Source: a virus
Direction: 5' to 3' (one strand)
DNA: 61,111 bases
Virus record (IMG/VR): IMGVR_UViG_3300042444_000090
Coordinates: 1 to 61,111 of that record
The position numbers and the translations under genes are program-made. The notes beneath the pieces were generated by a model. It did not search any database and was not told where the DNA came from. It was given only the letters and a program-made list of their open reading frames with translations. Shown piece by piece: positions 25,046 to 31,979 of the stretch. Each line of letters starts with the position of its first letter. The stretch's first letter is position 1.

Positions 25046-25321
25046 TTATTCTTCAAACGGGTTGCTGTCTTGTGCCGCCACAGGTGCTGGTGTGGCTTCA
25101 GGTTGCGGTGTGAGGCTAACTTGCGGATGATGACCGGGGGGCCAAGTCTGCGATTCCAGCACCTTTGCGATCTTAGCTAGTTCGCCGCTGATGTATTTAT
25201 ACCAAGCATGGCACTGTTCGTGTTCCATCTTGAGTTCACCTTTGAATTCTTCAGGCTGCGTCCTGCGTTTGGCAGTCTTCACCATGAAGATCAGTTTGCT
25301 AGGTTTAGGTTGTTTAGGCAT
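25046..25321 (-). CDS. Hypothetical protein upstream of SSB
   Basis: 91 residues, with a basic N-terminus, a central helix (MEHEQCHAWYKYISGELAKI) and a Pro/Ala-rich tail ending SNPFEE. That acidic aromatic end loosely resembles an SSB-type tip. Starts directly after the stop of the 52-aa gene. No family recognised. Confidence 0.45.
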   Translation of the reverse strand: MPKQPKPSKLIFMVKTAKRRTQPEEFKGELKMEHEQCHAWYKYISGELAKIAKVLESQTWPPGHHPQVSLTPQPEATPAPVAAQDSNPFEE

Positions 25322-25480
25322 TTATTTTCCTTTCTTGGGCGAATACACCATCTTTCTGACGGAGAATCCACCACGTTTGTTTTTCATTTTGCTCCACGTC
25401 TCTGGATCGATTGTCGATTTGGACTTAGAGCGTGATTTTCCAGCTTTCTTTCGCTTATTGATGTTCTCGTAGAGACTCAT
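25322..25480 (-). CDS. Small Lys/Ser-rich protein (MSLYENI type)
   Basis: 52 residues, very basic (RKKAGKSRSKSKS). The start MSLYENINKRKKAG followed by a KSKSTID-like segment matches a recurring class of tiny phage proteins encoded in the early region. It overlaps the Gp88-type gene by 4 bases and abuts the next start. Function unknown; DNA binding is plausible from charge. Confidence 0.5.
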   Translation of the reverse strand: MSLYENINKRKKAGKSRSKSKSTIDPETWSKMKNKRGGFSVRKMVYSPKKGK

Positions 25481-26124
25481 TGCTTGGGTTTCTTGTTGCT
25501 GAAGTTCTCCAGCAGCGCGAAGGGTGAGCGGCCATAAGCGGCCAAATAGTCATCGGTATCGATGACAAGGCCGAGCTTATCTGCCGTATCTTCACTCCAC
25601 ACTACTTTGGCGTACTTCAAGTTATGGGTTTGGATCAGGTGATCATGCTTGCCGCCGCAGGACGCCTGCAGGACAAGGTTCTTGGGGATCTGGCCTAAAC
25701 GATTAACCCAAAAGGTTAATGATTTAGTGAATGCCCAAAAGTGTATGTCAGGGTTCTCCATGACGAAGAGCAGCCATCCGTCGAAGTATGTCTGCGAGAA
25801 GAAGTCTCCTGCAGTGTGGACGCGACAGCGCTTCATCTTCTTAGGCTTGGCGCGAGTCAGGATCGAACAGACCTGATGCGGTGTCTTGCCCTTGACGGCT
25901 TCAAAGTTCGTCCACAGGCGATTACGCACGGATGGGTAGCGCTCAGTCACGGCGGAGTAGCAGCGGAATTCCTGCTTCGGGCCGTTCCAGACTTTGCCCG
26001 TGTTGCGATCAGCGATGGCGAGGCACTTCTCAGCGCCGGGGCAAGTCGTACCGCTTGGCAGCGACCACGAATACGCATCCGAATCAAATACGTACCGATT
26101 TACTTTGGTGAACGCAGGGATCAT
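25477..26124 (-). CDS. Gp88-family protein
   Basis: 215 residues. SWSLPSGTTCPGAEKC near the start, then RVHTAGDFFSQTYFDGWLLF and FWAFTKSL, are the family's ordered motifs (as in mycobacteriophage gene product 88). The early Cys residues and conserved HTAGDFF suggest a metal or cluster site; biochemical function is unknown. Here it sits between an unnamed three-gene group and SSB, in the replication and modification region. Confidence 0.7.
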   Translation of the reverse strand: MIPAFTKVNRYVFDSDAYSWSLPSGTTCPGAEKCLAIADRNTGKVWNGPKQEFRCYSAVTERYPSVRNRLWTNFEAVKGKTPHQVCSILTRAKPKKMKRCRVHTAGDFFSQTYFDGWLLFVMENPDIHFWAFTKSLTFWVNRLGQIPKNLVLQASCGGKHDHLIQTHNLKYAKVVWSEDTADKLGLVIDTDDYLAAYGRSPFALLENFSNKKPKQ

Positions 26125-26315
26125 GGCGCAATCGTGAACGTGTAGTTTGTATTGTCAGCATCCATCATCGGCACAGCCTGCAGCAGCGCCTGCTGCCAAG
26201 GAACAAACTTGCTGATATGTCCAAATGCTGCAGTGATCATCGAAGTAAATTGTGATCCCATAAAGACGCATATTTTTGGATCTTCATAAGGCTCATCGAT
26301 ATCTTCAAAAATCAT
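26121..26315 (-). CDS. Hypothetical 64-aa protein
   Basis: Starts MIFEDIDEPYEDPKI, with an acidic N-terminus and a mildly hydrophobic middle (FMGSQFTSMITAAFGHI). Overlaps both neighbours (4 and 11 bases). No family recognised; probably acts with the 192-aa protein encoded just before it. Confidence 0.4.
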   Translation of the reverse strand: MIFEDIDEPYEDPKICVFMGSQFTSMITAAFGHISKFVPWQQALLQAVPMMDADNTNYTFTIAP

Positions 26316-26883
26316 ATCGGTAGTTTTGGCGTTCGTCTACAGAATAAACTGTCTCCTGCAAGATGAGTTTGGGGATTGGTTGCGCGTCGATCACGTAGGA
26401 CGAATCTTGAAATATAACGTGATTATTGGGCTGTATTGTCATGCGGCCATTGTCCAAAGCACACCATATAAACATTTTGTCCTGATCGGGAGCATCGCTC
26501 CATCCATCATTCAGATGAGTGGTGCTGAACAAGTAGCGGCCAACATGGATTCCTGACTTGGTCTTGGCGCTCACTCTCATGCCGTCGAGCACAGGATCTT
26601 GCAGCGTGACGAAGTCATAGCTGTAGCAATTCCATGCCTGAGCATCATCGATGTTCCAAGCGAATTGCATTGATCGGTCAAAGGCAATCGCGTTGGGCGG
26701 GATGTTTCGGTACATCATGCCGCCTAGACGGAAGATGACGTTGATACCCCAAGCGCGACCCGGTATCGCCGTGATGCCTACCCACATGGCTTCTTGCCAT
26801 CCGATAGACTTCTCATGCGTGAATGCAGTATCCACGATGACGTAGCGATGGATTGGGATAGATCCTATTTTGCAATAACGCAT
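26305..26883 (-). CDS. Hypothetical 192-aa protein, early region
   Basis: Beta-rich and aromatic, without TM segments. Short conserved-looking stretches are IPIHRYVIVDTAF (residues 9-21) and GWQEAMWVGITAIPG. The Asp in VIVDTAF could be an RNase H-like first acidic residue, reminiscent of the start of terminase nuclease-like folds (DTAF), but no second and third acidic sites are clear. I do not assign a function. Confidence 0.5.
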   Translation of the reverse strand: MRYCKIGSIPIHRYVIVDTAFTHEKSIGWQEAMWVGITAIPGRAWGINVIFRLGGMMYRNIPPNAIAFDRSMQFAWNIDDAQAWNCYSYDFVTLQDPVLDGMRVSAKTKSGIHVGRYLFSTTHLNDGWSDAPDQDKMFIWCALDNGRMTIQPNNHVIFQDSSYVIDAQPIPKLILQETVYSVDERQNYRYDF

Positions 26884-27206
26884 TGTTTTGGCCTTTCCAT
26901 GTTGATGGCTTCCTGCAGCAACTTGCAGATGATGCGGATGCGGTTGTTGTTCGGTTCGTTGCCTGCAATTTCCTGAGCTTCTGCCAGCGCCTCAGTTACG
27001 AGCGTTTCAGTACGGTGCTTGCTGCGGGAGAGGATCTTGATCAATCCATCTGCTGCATCATGCTCGCGCCAATCAAGCGCACAGCAAACGATCTCATGCC
27101 AGTTGCCATCAACCAGCACAGACCATGAAGTGCGGCGACAATCTTCCTCGCTGTCATCTTGCGATTTGAGGGGGAACCCGTAGTAACTTCCATCGTATGT
27201 ATTCAT
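26865..27206 (-). CDS. Hypothetical 113-aa protein downstream of the helicase loader
   Basis: N-terminal half mixed, with RRTSWSVLVDGNWHEIVCC; C-terminal half helical and basic. The leader is AAATAAAT immediately before the ATG rather than a Shine-Dalgarno site. Overlaps the 192-aa gene by 19 bases. No family recognised. Confidence 0.45.
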   Translation of the reverse strand: MNTYDGSYYGFPLKSQDDSEEDCRRTSWSVLVDGNWHEIVCCALDWREHDAADGLIKILSRSKHRTETLVTEALAEAQEIAGNEPNNNRIRIICKLLQEAINMERPKQCVIAK

Positions 27207-27208
27207 AT

Positions 27209-27916
27209 TTATTTGTAATGTATTGTGGTGGAGAACTGTTGAAGGCGACGAAGGATCGGTTCTCCGCGATCTTCCGAAAGCATTTGCCTGAATGATTTGC
27301 CGTCCGCATTGCTCGTCGCAATGGTCGGCTTCTTGTGGGACGTTCTGTATTCCAGAATGTCGAATAACTCTAGCTCAGCGCGTTCTGTGAACTTCTGTTT
27401 GCCTAGATCATCAAGCAACAGGATGCTGCATGACTTGCATTCTTGGATCACATATTCGGCTTTATTGCGCTCTTCCGCACGGGAATGCCATTGATCGGCA
27501 GCAAACTTGGCAAGCTGAGTGGCCGTCACGCCAAAGCAACGCTTGCCTGCGAGCGTATACCGCTTGATGAGCATCCAAGCAGCGCGAGACTTTCCTTTGC
27601 CTGCAGGGCCAACAAGGATCAATCCCGTAGGACTAAACTCCCAATCCTCGACGGCTCGCACGTATGGCGCATAGATCCGCGAAGGATCGGTATCCTGATA
27701 GAGGGGAGGACAGAGATTGGAGAATGCCGCGAGGCGCTGAGCCTGCTCATCCCTTTTCATCTGCTCCTCGTATGCCTTCTGCTCCTTATCGGCACACTCA
27801 TCGCACGTCGAGTCGAAGCGGATCTTACGGGTTCCTACCATGAATACGGGAACCTCGTAGGGCTTGAAGCACTCAGAGCAGGCTACGGTTTCTGTTTGCT
27901 GTTCGTCACCAATCAT
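27209..27916 (-). CDS. DnaC-like helicase loader (AAA+ ATPase)
   Basis: 235 residues from ATG 27916, chosen for AAAGGA 8 bases upstream; earlier in-frame ATGs lie further inside the previous gene. An N-terminal zinc-ribbon-like region (CSECFKPYEVP ... CDECADK) precedes the AAA+ core: Walker A GPAGKGKSRA (about 104), Walker B ILLLDDLGKQKF (about 167), sensor 1 TIATSN, and the late RRLQQFSTTIHY arginine region. It should load the host replicative helicase at the phage origin, which fits the lack of a phage helicase or polymerase. It follows a DUF1376-type initiator gene, the usual pairing. Confidence 0.8.
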   Translation of the reverse strand: MIGDEQQTETVACSECFKPYEVPVFMVGTRKIRFDSTCDECADKEQKAYEEQMKRDEQAQRLAAFSNLCPPLYQDTDPSRIYAPYVRAVEDWEFSPTGLILVGPAGKGKSRAAWMLIKRYTLAGKRCFGVTATQLAKFAADQWHSRAEERNKAEYVIQECKSCSILLLDDLGKQKFTERAELELFDILEYRTSHKKPTIATSNADGKSFRQMLSEDRGEPILRRLQQFSTTIHYK

Positions 27917-28646
27917 ATTCGGATTCCTTTCCATCTTTGGATTTCTTGGGCTGCTGTTTGCCATACGCTGGCTGCATTGGGCTACCATCAGCGACCCACT
28001 TTGTCTTCACGCGATTCAGGACTGACTGCCATTTTTGGATCGGACGATGGTTCCAATCAATCCATCCAGAGCCTTCATGCTCCTCAAACCAATCCTTGGC
28101 TTTCCAAGCGGCCAGACCGATACGATCAGCATAGGCCAAGACTTCTTCCAACGTAGGCCACTCGCGCCCTCTCTCTACTACTATACTTGTAGATGAAGAT
28201 GAAGAGTTGCCTTTTGGTTCCAACCTAGATGCCAAGGGTGGTTCCAAGGGTGGTTGACCGTTGGTTGACGTTTGCTTGGACTTTCGGCGCATTTCGGCAG
28301 ACATAAGGCCACCTTGGCGGCTTTTCTCCAAGAACGTCTCCCGCTCGCGCTTGAGAGCGTCCAGCTTGTCATGTACCAACACGTCACCAGCGCCTGAACC
28401 AGAATCCAAGGGTGCTTGGAACATGGTTGCAACCTCCTGTGCAAGGGTGGTTGAAGCACCCTTGCCAATCAGACGGGCCAGCTTAGCTGGATCTTTCGGG
28501 ATGCTGCCATGCTGCCAGCAGTACGATAACAGCCTGATATAGGCTCCTTCTTCCTCAAGGGTCATAAGGCTGACCCTTTGCGACCCTAGCCAATCGGCAG
28601 GGTAAAACATGAATGCGGGGGCTTTACTCTTGGACATGGCAGGCAT
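27906..28646 (-). CDS. DUF1376-type replication initiator
   Basis: 246 residues from ATG 28646 (AAAGG 8 bases upstream); an in-frame ATG 9 bases later is possible. FMFYPADWLGSQRVSLMTLE followed by EEGAYIRLLSYCW is the DUF1376 signature found in phage replisome organisers. A Ser-rich linker leads to a C-terminal domain (WPTLEEVLAYADRIGLAAWK, WIDWNHRPIQKW) like the DnaT/DnaD-type partner region of such proteins. It likely binds the origin and hands over to the DnaC-like loader encoded next, with an 11-base overlap. Confidence 0.75.
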   Translation of the reverse strand: MPAMSKSKAPAFMFYPADWLGSQRVSLMTLEEEGAYIRLLSYCWQHGSIPKDPAKLARLIGKGASTTLAQEVATMFQAPLDSGSGAGDVLVHDKLDALKRERETFLEKSRQGGLMSAEMRRKSKQTSTNGQPPLEPPLASRLEPKGNSSSSSTSIVVERGREWPTLEEVLAYADRIGLAAWKAKDWFEEHEGSGWIDWNHRPIQKWQSVLNRVKTKWVADGSPMQPAYGKQQPKKSKDGKESEYDW

Positions 28647-28956
28647 GGGCTTTGCCTTTGTAGACTGCGATTGTGGCTGCGTGAGAGCGCTTGCGCCGTG
28701 AGTTGGTATATCCAACCTTAACGATGACGCCTTGCTTACAGGCAGTCAGGAAACGAGCGCCCATAGCATTGTGGTGATGCGGTGGATCTCCGCAGAAGTC
28801 ACGGACATCCTCCGCCGTGAATTCGGAACCGTTTGCGGCCATTGATGCGATGACGCCATCGCAAGCCATGACCCATTCGTTGGACGTGTTCTCCGACACT
28901 TTCGCAGCGCCTTCATCGCGTAGCCTGCGACCTTCTGAGTTATCGTATTTATTCAT
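28624..28956 (-). CDS. Conserved early protein upstream of initiator
   Basis: 110 residues. FTAEDVRDFCGDPPHHHNAM and ARFLTACKQGVIVKVGY outline a small winged-helix-like fold, and SRRKRSHAATIAVYKG gives a basic C-terminal strand. I recognise the pattern from phage genes that sit before DUF1376 initiators; DNA binding is plausible. The ATG follows the leader AAATAAATAC directly, and the first codons repeat AATAAATAC. Confidence 0.6.
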   Translation of the reverse strand: MNKYDNSEGRRLRDEGAAKVSENTSNEWVMACDGVIASMAANGSEFTAEDVRDFCGDPPHHHNAMGARFLTACKQGVIVKVGYTNSRRKRSHAATIAVYKGKAHACHVQE

Positions 28957-28960
28957 GTAT

Positions 28961-29977
28961 TTATTTGAGGGTTTTGATCTTCGTTTCGGTCATGCGGGTT
29001 GTTCCTTGCTTGAACTTTGCGTCCAAGGCAGAAGGCGAATACCCACGTTTATCCGCCCATGCACGGAATGTTTTGCCATCTATCTCTCCGCCAAACAAGC
29101 TAATAATATCGTTTATTGACGCTCCCGTTGTCTCCGCCGCCTCAGCAATCGCCTCAGCAGTGAAGTACTCGCTCCCTTTGGTTGTGCTGATCTTCCAGCC
29201 AGCGACATCAACGCCTTGGCCCATCAATTCCTTGGCTTTGTCTTTGGCGAAATCCCATAGCTCTTTCTTGAACACGTTTGCCATCTTCAAGAACTGGCCC
29301 AAACGCTCAGGGTTGCTGGTCACTTGCTCGCGCAGTTGATCGAGCGTTGTATCGACGCTCTCGACAACGGTGAGAGATTCTTCAACAGGCCCAACAATCG
29401 CGGGGCAAGTGTTTCGCATAGCGCACCATCCGCAGTAGTCGCATGGCGTTGGCTGTTTATTCGGATCTTTATAGGCCGATATGATGCGGCCAACGATCTG
29501 CTTTGCCTCGTCATGCGTGAACTCATGCGTGACCTGAGTCTGGAAATCACAGAACAGGAGAATGCACGTCCAGCTATCAACGAAATGCGACTCCATGTTG
29601 CCCAAGGCATACGCTGCCATCTGCTCCATGTAGTTCCGCATCTGCCCTGTCTTAAGATCCAGAGATATCGACTTGCTTGGGATGCGAGCATCCTCAGTTC
29701 CGATATGTTCGATGCCTGACGTTTTAACCTTCAAGCTGTCCTCATCAACGATGACGGTGTCATCCAAGGCATAGTCCAGCGTTGTCTCAATTGCCCACTG
29801 CACGGACTTTTTGTCAGCGCCAGTGAGTTGATCAAGCAACGCTATATTGCCCGATAATGCAGCGCGATAGGCTGCGTCCATGTTAGTGCCTCGCTGTGCC
29901 GCTGGAGACGTACCTCCAGACGGCTGATAGCAAGCACACGCTGCCAACTTGGGCAGCGATGAATGGCGCAGACTCAT
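28961..29977 (-). CDS. PD-(D/E)XK exonuclease, Cas4/DUF2800-like
   Basis: 338 residues. The N-terminal RHSSLPKLAACACYQPSGG and SPAAQRGT block, the central ISLDLKTGQMRNYMEQM (Asp ... Lys-Thr-Gly, the D-x-K active site and following helix) and CDYCGWCAMRNTCP (about residue 180-195, an iron-sulphur-like Cys set as in Cas4) define the family. It is coupled by ATGA overlap to the RecT-like gene, making a classic exonuclease plus annealing-protein recombination pair that would process DNA ends for strand annealing. Confidence 0.75.
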   Translation of the reverse strand: MSLRHSSLPKLAACACYQPSGGTSPAAQRGTNMDAAYRAALSGNIALLDQLTGADKKSVQWAIETTLDYALDDTVIVDEDSLKVKTSGIEHIGTEDARIPSKSISLDLKTGQMRNYMEQMAAYALGNMESHFVDSWTCILLFCDFQTQVTHEFTHDEAKQIVGRIISAYKDPNKQPTPCDYCGWCAMRNTCPAIVGPVEESLTVVESVDTTLDQLREQVTSNPERLGQFLKMANVFKKELWDFAKDKAKELMGQGVDVAGWKISTTKGSEYFTAEAIAEAAETTGASINDIISLFGGEIDGKTFRAWADKRGYSPSALDAKFKQGTTRMTETKIKTLK

Positions 29978-30753
29978 TTCGTAACGGCTGCGATGAACTT
30001 GTCAGGATGCGCCAGAATGCGCTCACGGTAGGAGCCTTCGGGAACATCTTTCCACGTCATGCCTTTGTTGATGACGCCTTTGCTGATGAGGAATTCGTTG
30101 GCGCTGCTGTCATGCTTGCCAATCAAATCCTCCACAGGAGCGTACCAAGGCTTGTCCTCGACAACCTCGACCTCGACAACGCTCACTTCCTCGACCTCAA
30201 CCGTGACGGCATCTTCCTTGTCAGGAGCGCTCGTCACAATATCACGGGGAAGCGACTTGGTTGGCGCGGAGAAGTCTGCAACCTCTTCAGGCGTATACAT
30301 CCCCTGCAAGACTGCGGGGAACACGGAGCGCACCCCCTCGCTGATGACGCGAGCGCGTAGCATCTGACGTGGATAGTTCTTCCAGTTGTCCTTGCCAGCA
30401 ATGCCAGCAGCTTTGGCGCGAGCCATGTCCCAATCGATGCGGAGCACTCCGCCCTGCGGGTGAGAGAATGTCGCTGCGACTTTCTCGTCGGTGTGGTCAT
30501 GCCACTCGACCTTGCCGCCTGCCTGCTGGAAACGCGCCAGCATGGCGTCAGAGCGCAAGGATGCCTTGCCTTGGATGATGTGGTATTCAGAGGCGATGCT
30601 GCCGGGGTGCTTCCCCTCAGCTACCGCCGTGATCATTAACGCCAGCGCCTGATCGACAGTTTTCATGCCGAATAGACCGCTCTTGGCGAATGCGATTGCC
30701 ATGCGCTCCATTTCGGAGACGGACGGCATTTGGACTGCTAGTTCTTTGCTCAT
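29974..30753 (-). CDS. RecT/Red-beta-like single-strand annealing protein
   Basis: 259 residues. YHIIQGKASLRSDAMLARFQ, FSHPQGGVLRIDWDMARAKAAG and WKNYPRQMLRARVISEGVRS are the ordered motifs of a RecT-superfamily branch common in phages. A C-terminal acidic Val/Glu-rich linker (about 180-205) leads to a small helical domain. It anneals complementary ssDNA made by the adjacent nuclease and supports recombination-dependent replication. The ATG follows AAATAAATAC, the same leader as at 28956. Confidence 0.78.
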   Translation of the reverse strand: MSKELAVQMPSVSEMERMAIAFAKSGLFGMKTVDQALALMITAVAEGKHPGSIASEYHIIQGKASLRSDAMLARFQQAGGKVEWHDHTDEKVAATFSHPQGGVLRIDWDMARAKAAGIAGKDNWKNYPRQMLRARVISEGVRSVFPAVLQGMYTPEEVADFSAPTKSLPRDIVTSAPDKEDAVTVEVEEVSVVEVEVVEDKPWYAPVEDLIGKHDSSANEFLISKGVINKGMTWKDVPEGSYRERILAHPDKFIAAVTK

Positions 30754-30757
30754 GTAT

Positions 30758-31072
30758 TTATTTGCTTTGGTTCAGGTTGATGCCGTCCTGCAGCTTCGGC
30801 GCGAGCGCCTTGAGAGCCTTGCGGCTTTTCGGGTAGTACTCGCGGTTGTACTGCATGATCCAGCGGTTGGTTTTGTCGTACTGAATGATGCGGTTCAGAA
30901 TACTGAATCGCGTTATATCAGCGCTATTGCGTAGGGCGAATGTCTTCATCAGGCGCTGACGATGTTTCTCAATCGTCTTCATGCTGATGTTCAGATCATC
31001 CGCCATCTCCTTGTTGGTGCGTCCAAGTGAAATCGCTGCTGCGATTTGGCGCATCCTGTTTGTCATGTTCAT
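30758..31072 (-). CDS. LuxR/GerE-type helix-turn-helix regulator
   Basis: 104 residues. RQIAAAISLGRTNKEMADDL then NISMKTIEKHRQRLMKTFAL is the LuxR-type HTH, with the NKEMA turn and the KTIEKHRQRL recognition helix. No receiver or ligand domain is present; the last 45 residues are basic. It is encoded just before the RecT-nuclease pair. Candidate regulator of the early promoters described here or of the dyad at 22545; this is inference. The leader ends CATCAATACATCA before the ATG, like the other early genes. Confidence 0.75.
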   Translation of the reverse strand: MNMTNRMRQIAAAISLGRTNKEMADDLNISMKTIEKHRQRLMKTFALRNSADITRFSILNRIIQYDKTNRWIMQYNREYYPKSRKALKALAPKLQDGINLNQSK

Positions 31073-31087
31073 TGATGTATTGATGGT

Positions 31088-31123
31088 GCGAGCAGCGAAG
31101 CCGTCAGCTACTCCGCTGCTCGC
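31088..31123 (-). promoter_or_regulatory. 10-bp inverted repeat upstream of the LuxR-type gene
   Basis: Arms GCGAGCAGCG (31088-31097) and CGCTGCTCGC (31114-31123) pair perfectly around a 16-base loop, between the 99-aa gene and the regulator gene. No U-tract follows. It could be an attenuator-like hairpin, a processing site or an operator dyad. Confidence 0.5.
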
Positions 31124-31162
31124 TGTTCTTTGTTGGTTGTGGTGCTGACGAAAGTCACGGGA

Positions 31163-31462
31163 CTAGATGGCTCTGAGGCTTTTGCCCTTGCACGTCTGTG
31201 CCTTGACCATTGTCGCGAGCACTTCACGGCAGCGCTCCTCAAACTGGTCGAGGAACTCTTTGCGGCAGCGCCCCTTGACCCACCACTTGCCGCACTCGTC
31301 TGCGAGCTTGAGCGCGAGCTTTTTGCTGTAGGCGCGATTGGTCACGCCACTGCTCTTCGATGCGCGGGATTTTTTCCCGTCCGCTTTGACAGCAGGCTTG
31401 CTGCTGGTGCTGGTCTTGCTTGCTTTGCTGCGAAGAATCGCAGCGCTGTCTCCGTATGTCAT
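31163..31462 (-). CDS. Small basic protein expressed from its own internal promoter
   Basis: 99 residues starting MTYGDSAAILRSKASK. The N-terminal half is Lys/Ser-rich and disordered; the C-terminal half (KLADECGKWWVKGRCRKEF) is helical with several Cys. The ATG is preceded by the AC-rich leader ending CATACATACCAACT, and a promoter lies 52-80 bases upstream, so I take this as an independent gene. The same frame stays open upstream to 31930. Function unknown; DNA or RNA binding is possible. Confidence 0.6.
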   Translation of the reverse strand: MTYGDSAAILRSKASKTSTSSKPAVKADGKKSRASKSSGVTNRAYSKKLALKLADECGKWWVKGRCRKEFLDQFEERCREVLATMVKAQTCKGKSLRAI

Positions 31463-31930
31463 AGTTGGTATGTATGTATGGTTGATGTTGATGCCCATTG
31501 ATTGAGCATGGGTAGTATCGCCCATAGCCGTTTCGCGGTCAAGATTTATTTTTAGGGGGGTGGGCGGTTCTACCCGCCATGCCCTGCGGATGTGGGAGCC
31601 TAGGGGGGTTCGCACCCTGTCACAGATTTGGCCGTTGACCACTGCCAGCGCATGGCCCCGCACGGTAACGTAGAACGCCCCCTGCGGGTTCTTCTTGGCA
31701 AACTTGCCTAGCGTACCGCTGCGGCACACCAGAGCGAAGCTATGGCTGACCTCGCTGGCGACTTGCCTGACAACACGGGCGAAGGGGATGCCCTTGCGAT
31801 CTTTGCGGCCTACTGCCCTCATGGCGGCATGGCAGCGCGAGTACGGCAGGCCCGTGACGGCACAGAGCGCGACTACGGTGCAGTCTCTCCGCTCGTTAAA
31901 GCCCTGTCTCTCGTTGGAGATGGAGTCCAT
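31163..31930 (-). CDS. In-frame long form: papain-like NERxDC domain fused to the 99-aa protein
   Basis: From ATG 31930 a continuous 255-codon frame runs through the promoter and leader of the 99-aa gene into that gene. Residues 10-125 (NERRDCTVVALCAVTGLPYS, GRKDRKGIPF, GHALAVVNGQICD) match a small phage family with a Cys ... His pair and papain-like look. In relatives I know of, such a protein ends soon after the AWRV segment; here no stop occurs, and about 30 residues encoded by the promoter/leader DNA follow. Either a true fusion with an internal start making two products, or loss of a stop codon. Confidence 0.5.
   Translation of the reverse strand: MDSISNERQGFNERRDCTVVALCAVTGLPYSRCHAAMRAVGRKDRKGIPFARVVRQVASEVSHSFALVCRSGTLGKFAKKNPQGAFYVTVRGHALAVVNGQICDRVRTPLGSHIRRAWRVEPPTPLKINLDRETAMGDTTHAQSMGININHTYIPTMTYGDSAAILRSKASKTSTSSKPAVKADGKKSRASKSSGVTNRAYSKKLALKLADECGKWWVKGRCRKEFLDQFEERCREVLATMVKAQTCKGKSLRAI
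31514..31542 (-). promoter_or_regulatory. Early promoter A (TTGACC-N17-GATACT)
   Basis: On the sense strand TTGACC (31537-31542) and GATACT (31514-31519) are separated by 17 bp, with TGGGC just before the -10 element. Expected start near 31507, about 45 bases before the ATG at 31462. Lies wholly within the open frame of the 255-codon ORF. Confidence 0.6.
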
Positions 31931-31945
31931 GTGGTGGGGTTCCCG

Positions 31946-31967
31946 TGCGGGGGCTTGCGCCCCCGCA
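31946..31967 (-). terminator. GNRA-capped hairpin after the DUF932-type gene
   Basis: Sense strand TGCGGGGGC, GCAA loop, GCCCCCGCA: a perfect 9-bp stem with a GCAA tetraloop, 13 bases past the stop at 31980 and just before the next ATG at 31930. No U-tract. Likely an mRNA 3'-end stabiliser or a partial terminator. Confidence 0.55.
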
Positions 31968-31979
31968 GCGGGATGCTGG

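Noticed and set aside
26305-26883. The 192-aa protein as a TET/JBP-type oxygenase
   Set aside because: I cannot find the H-x-D ... H ... R iron and 2-oxoglutarate pattern; kept as unassigned.
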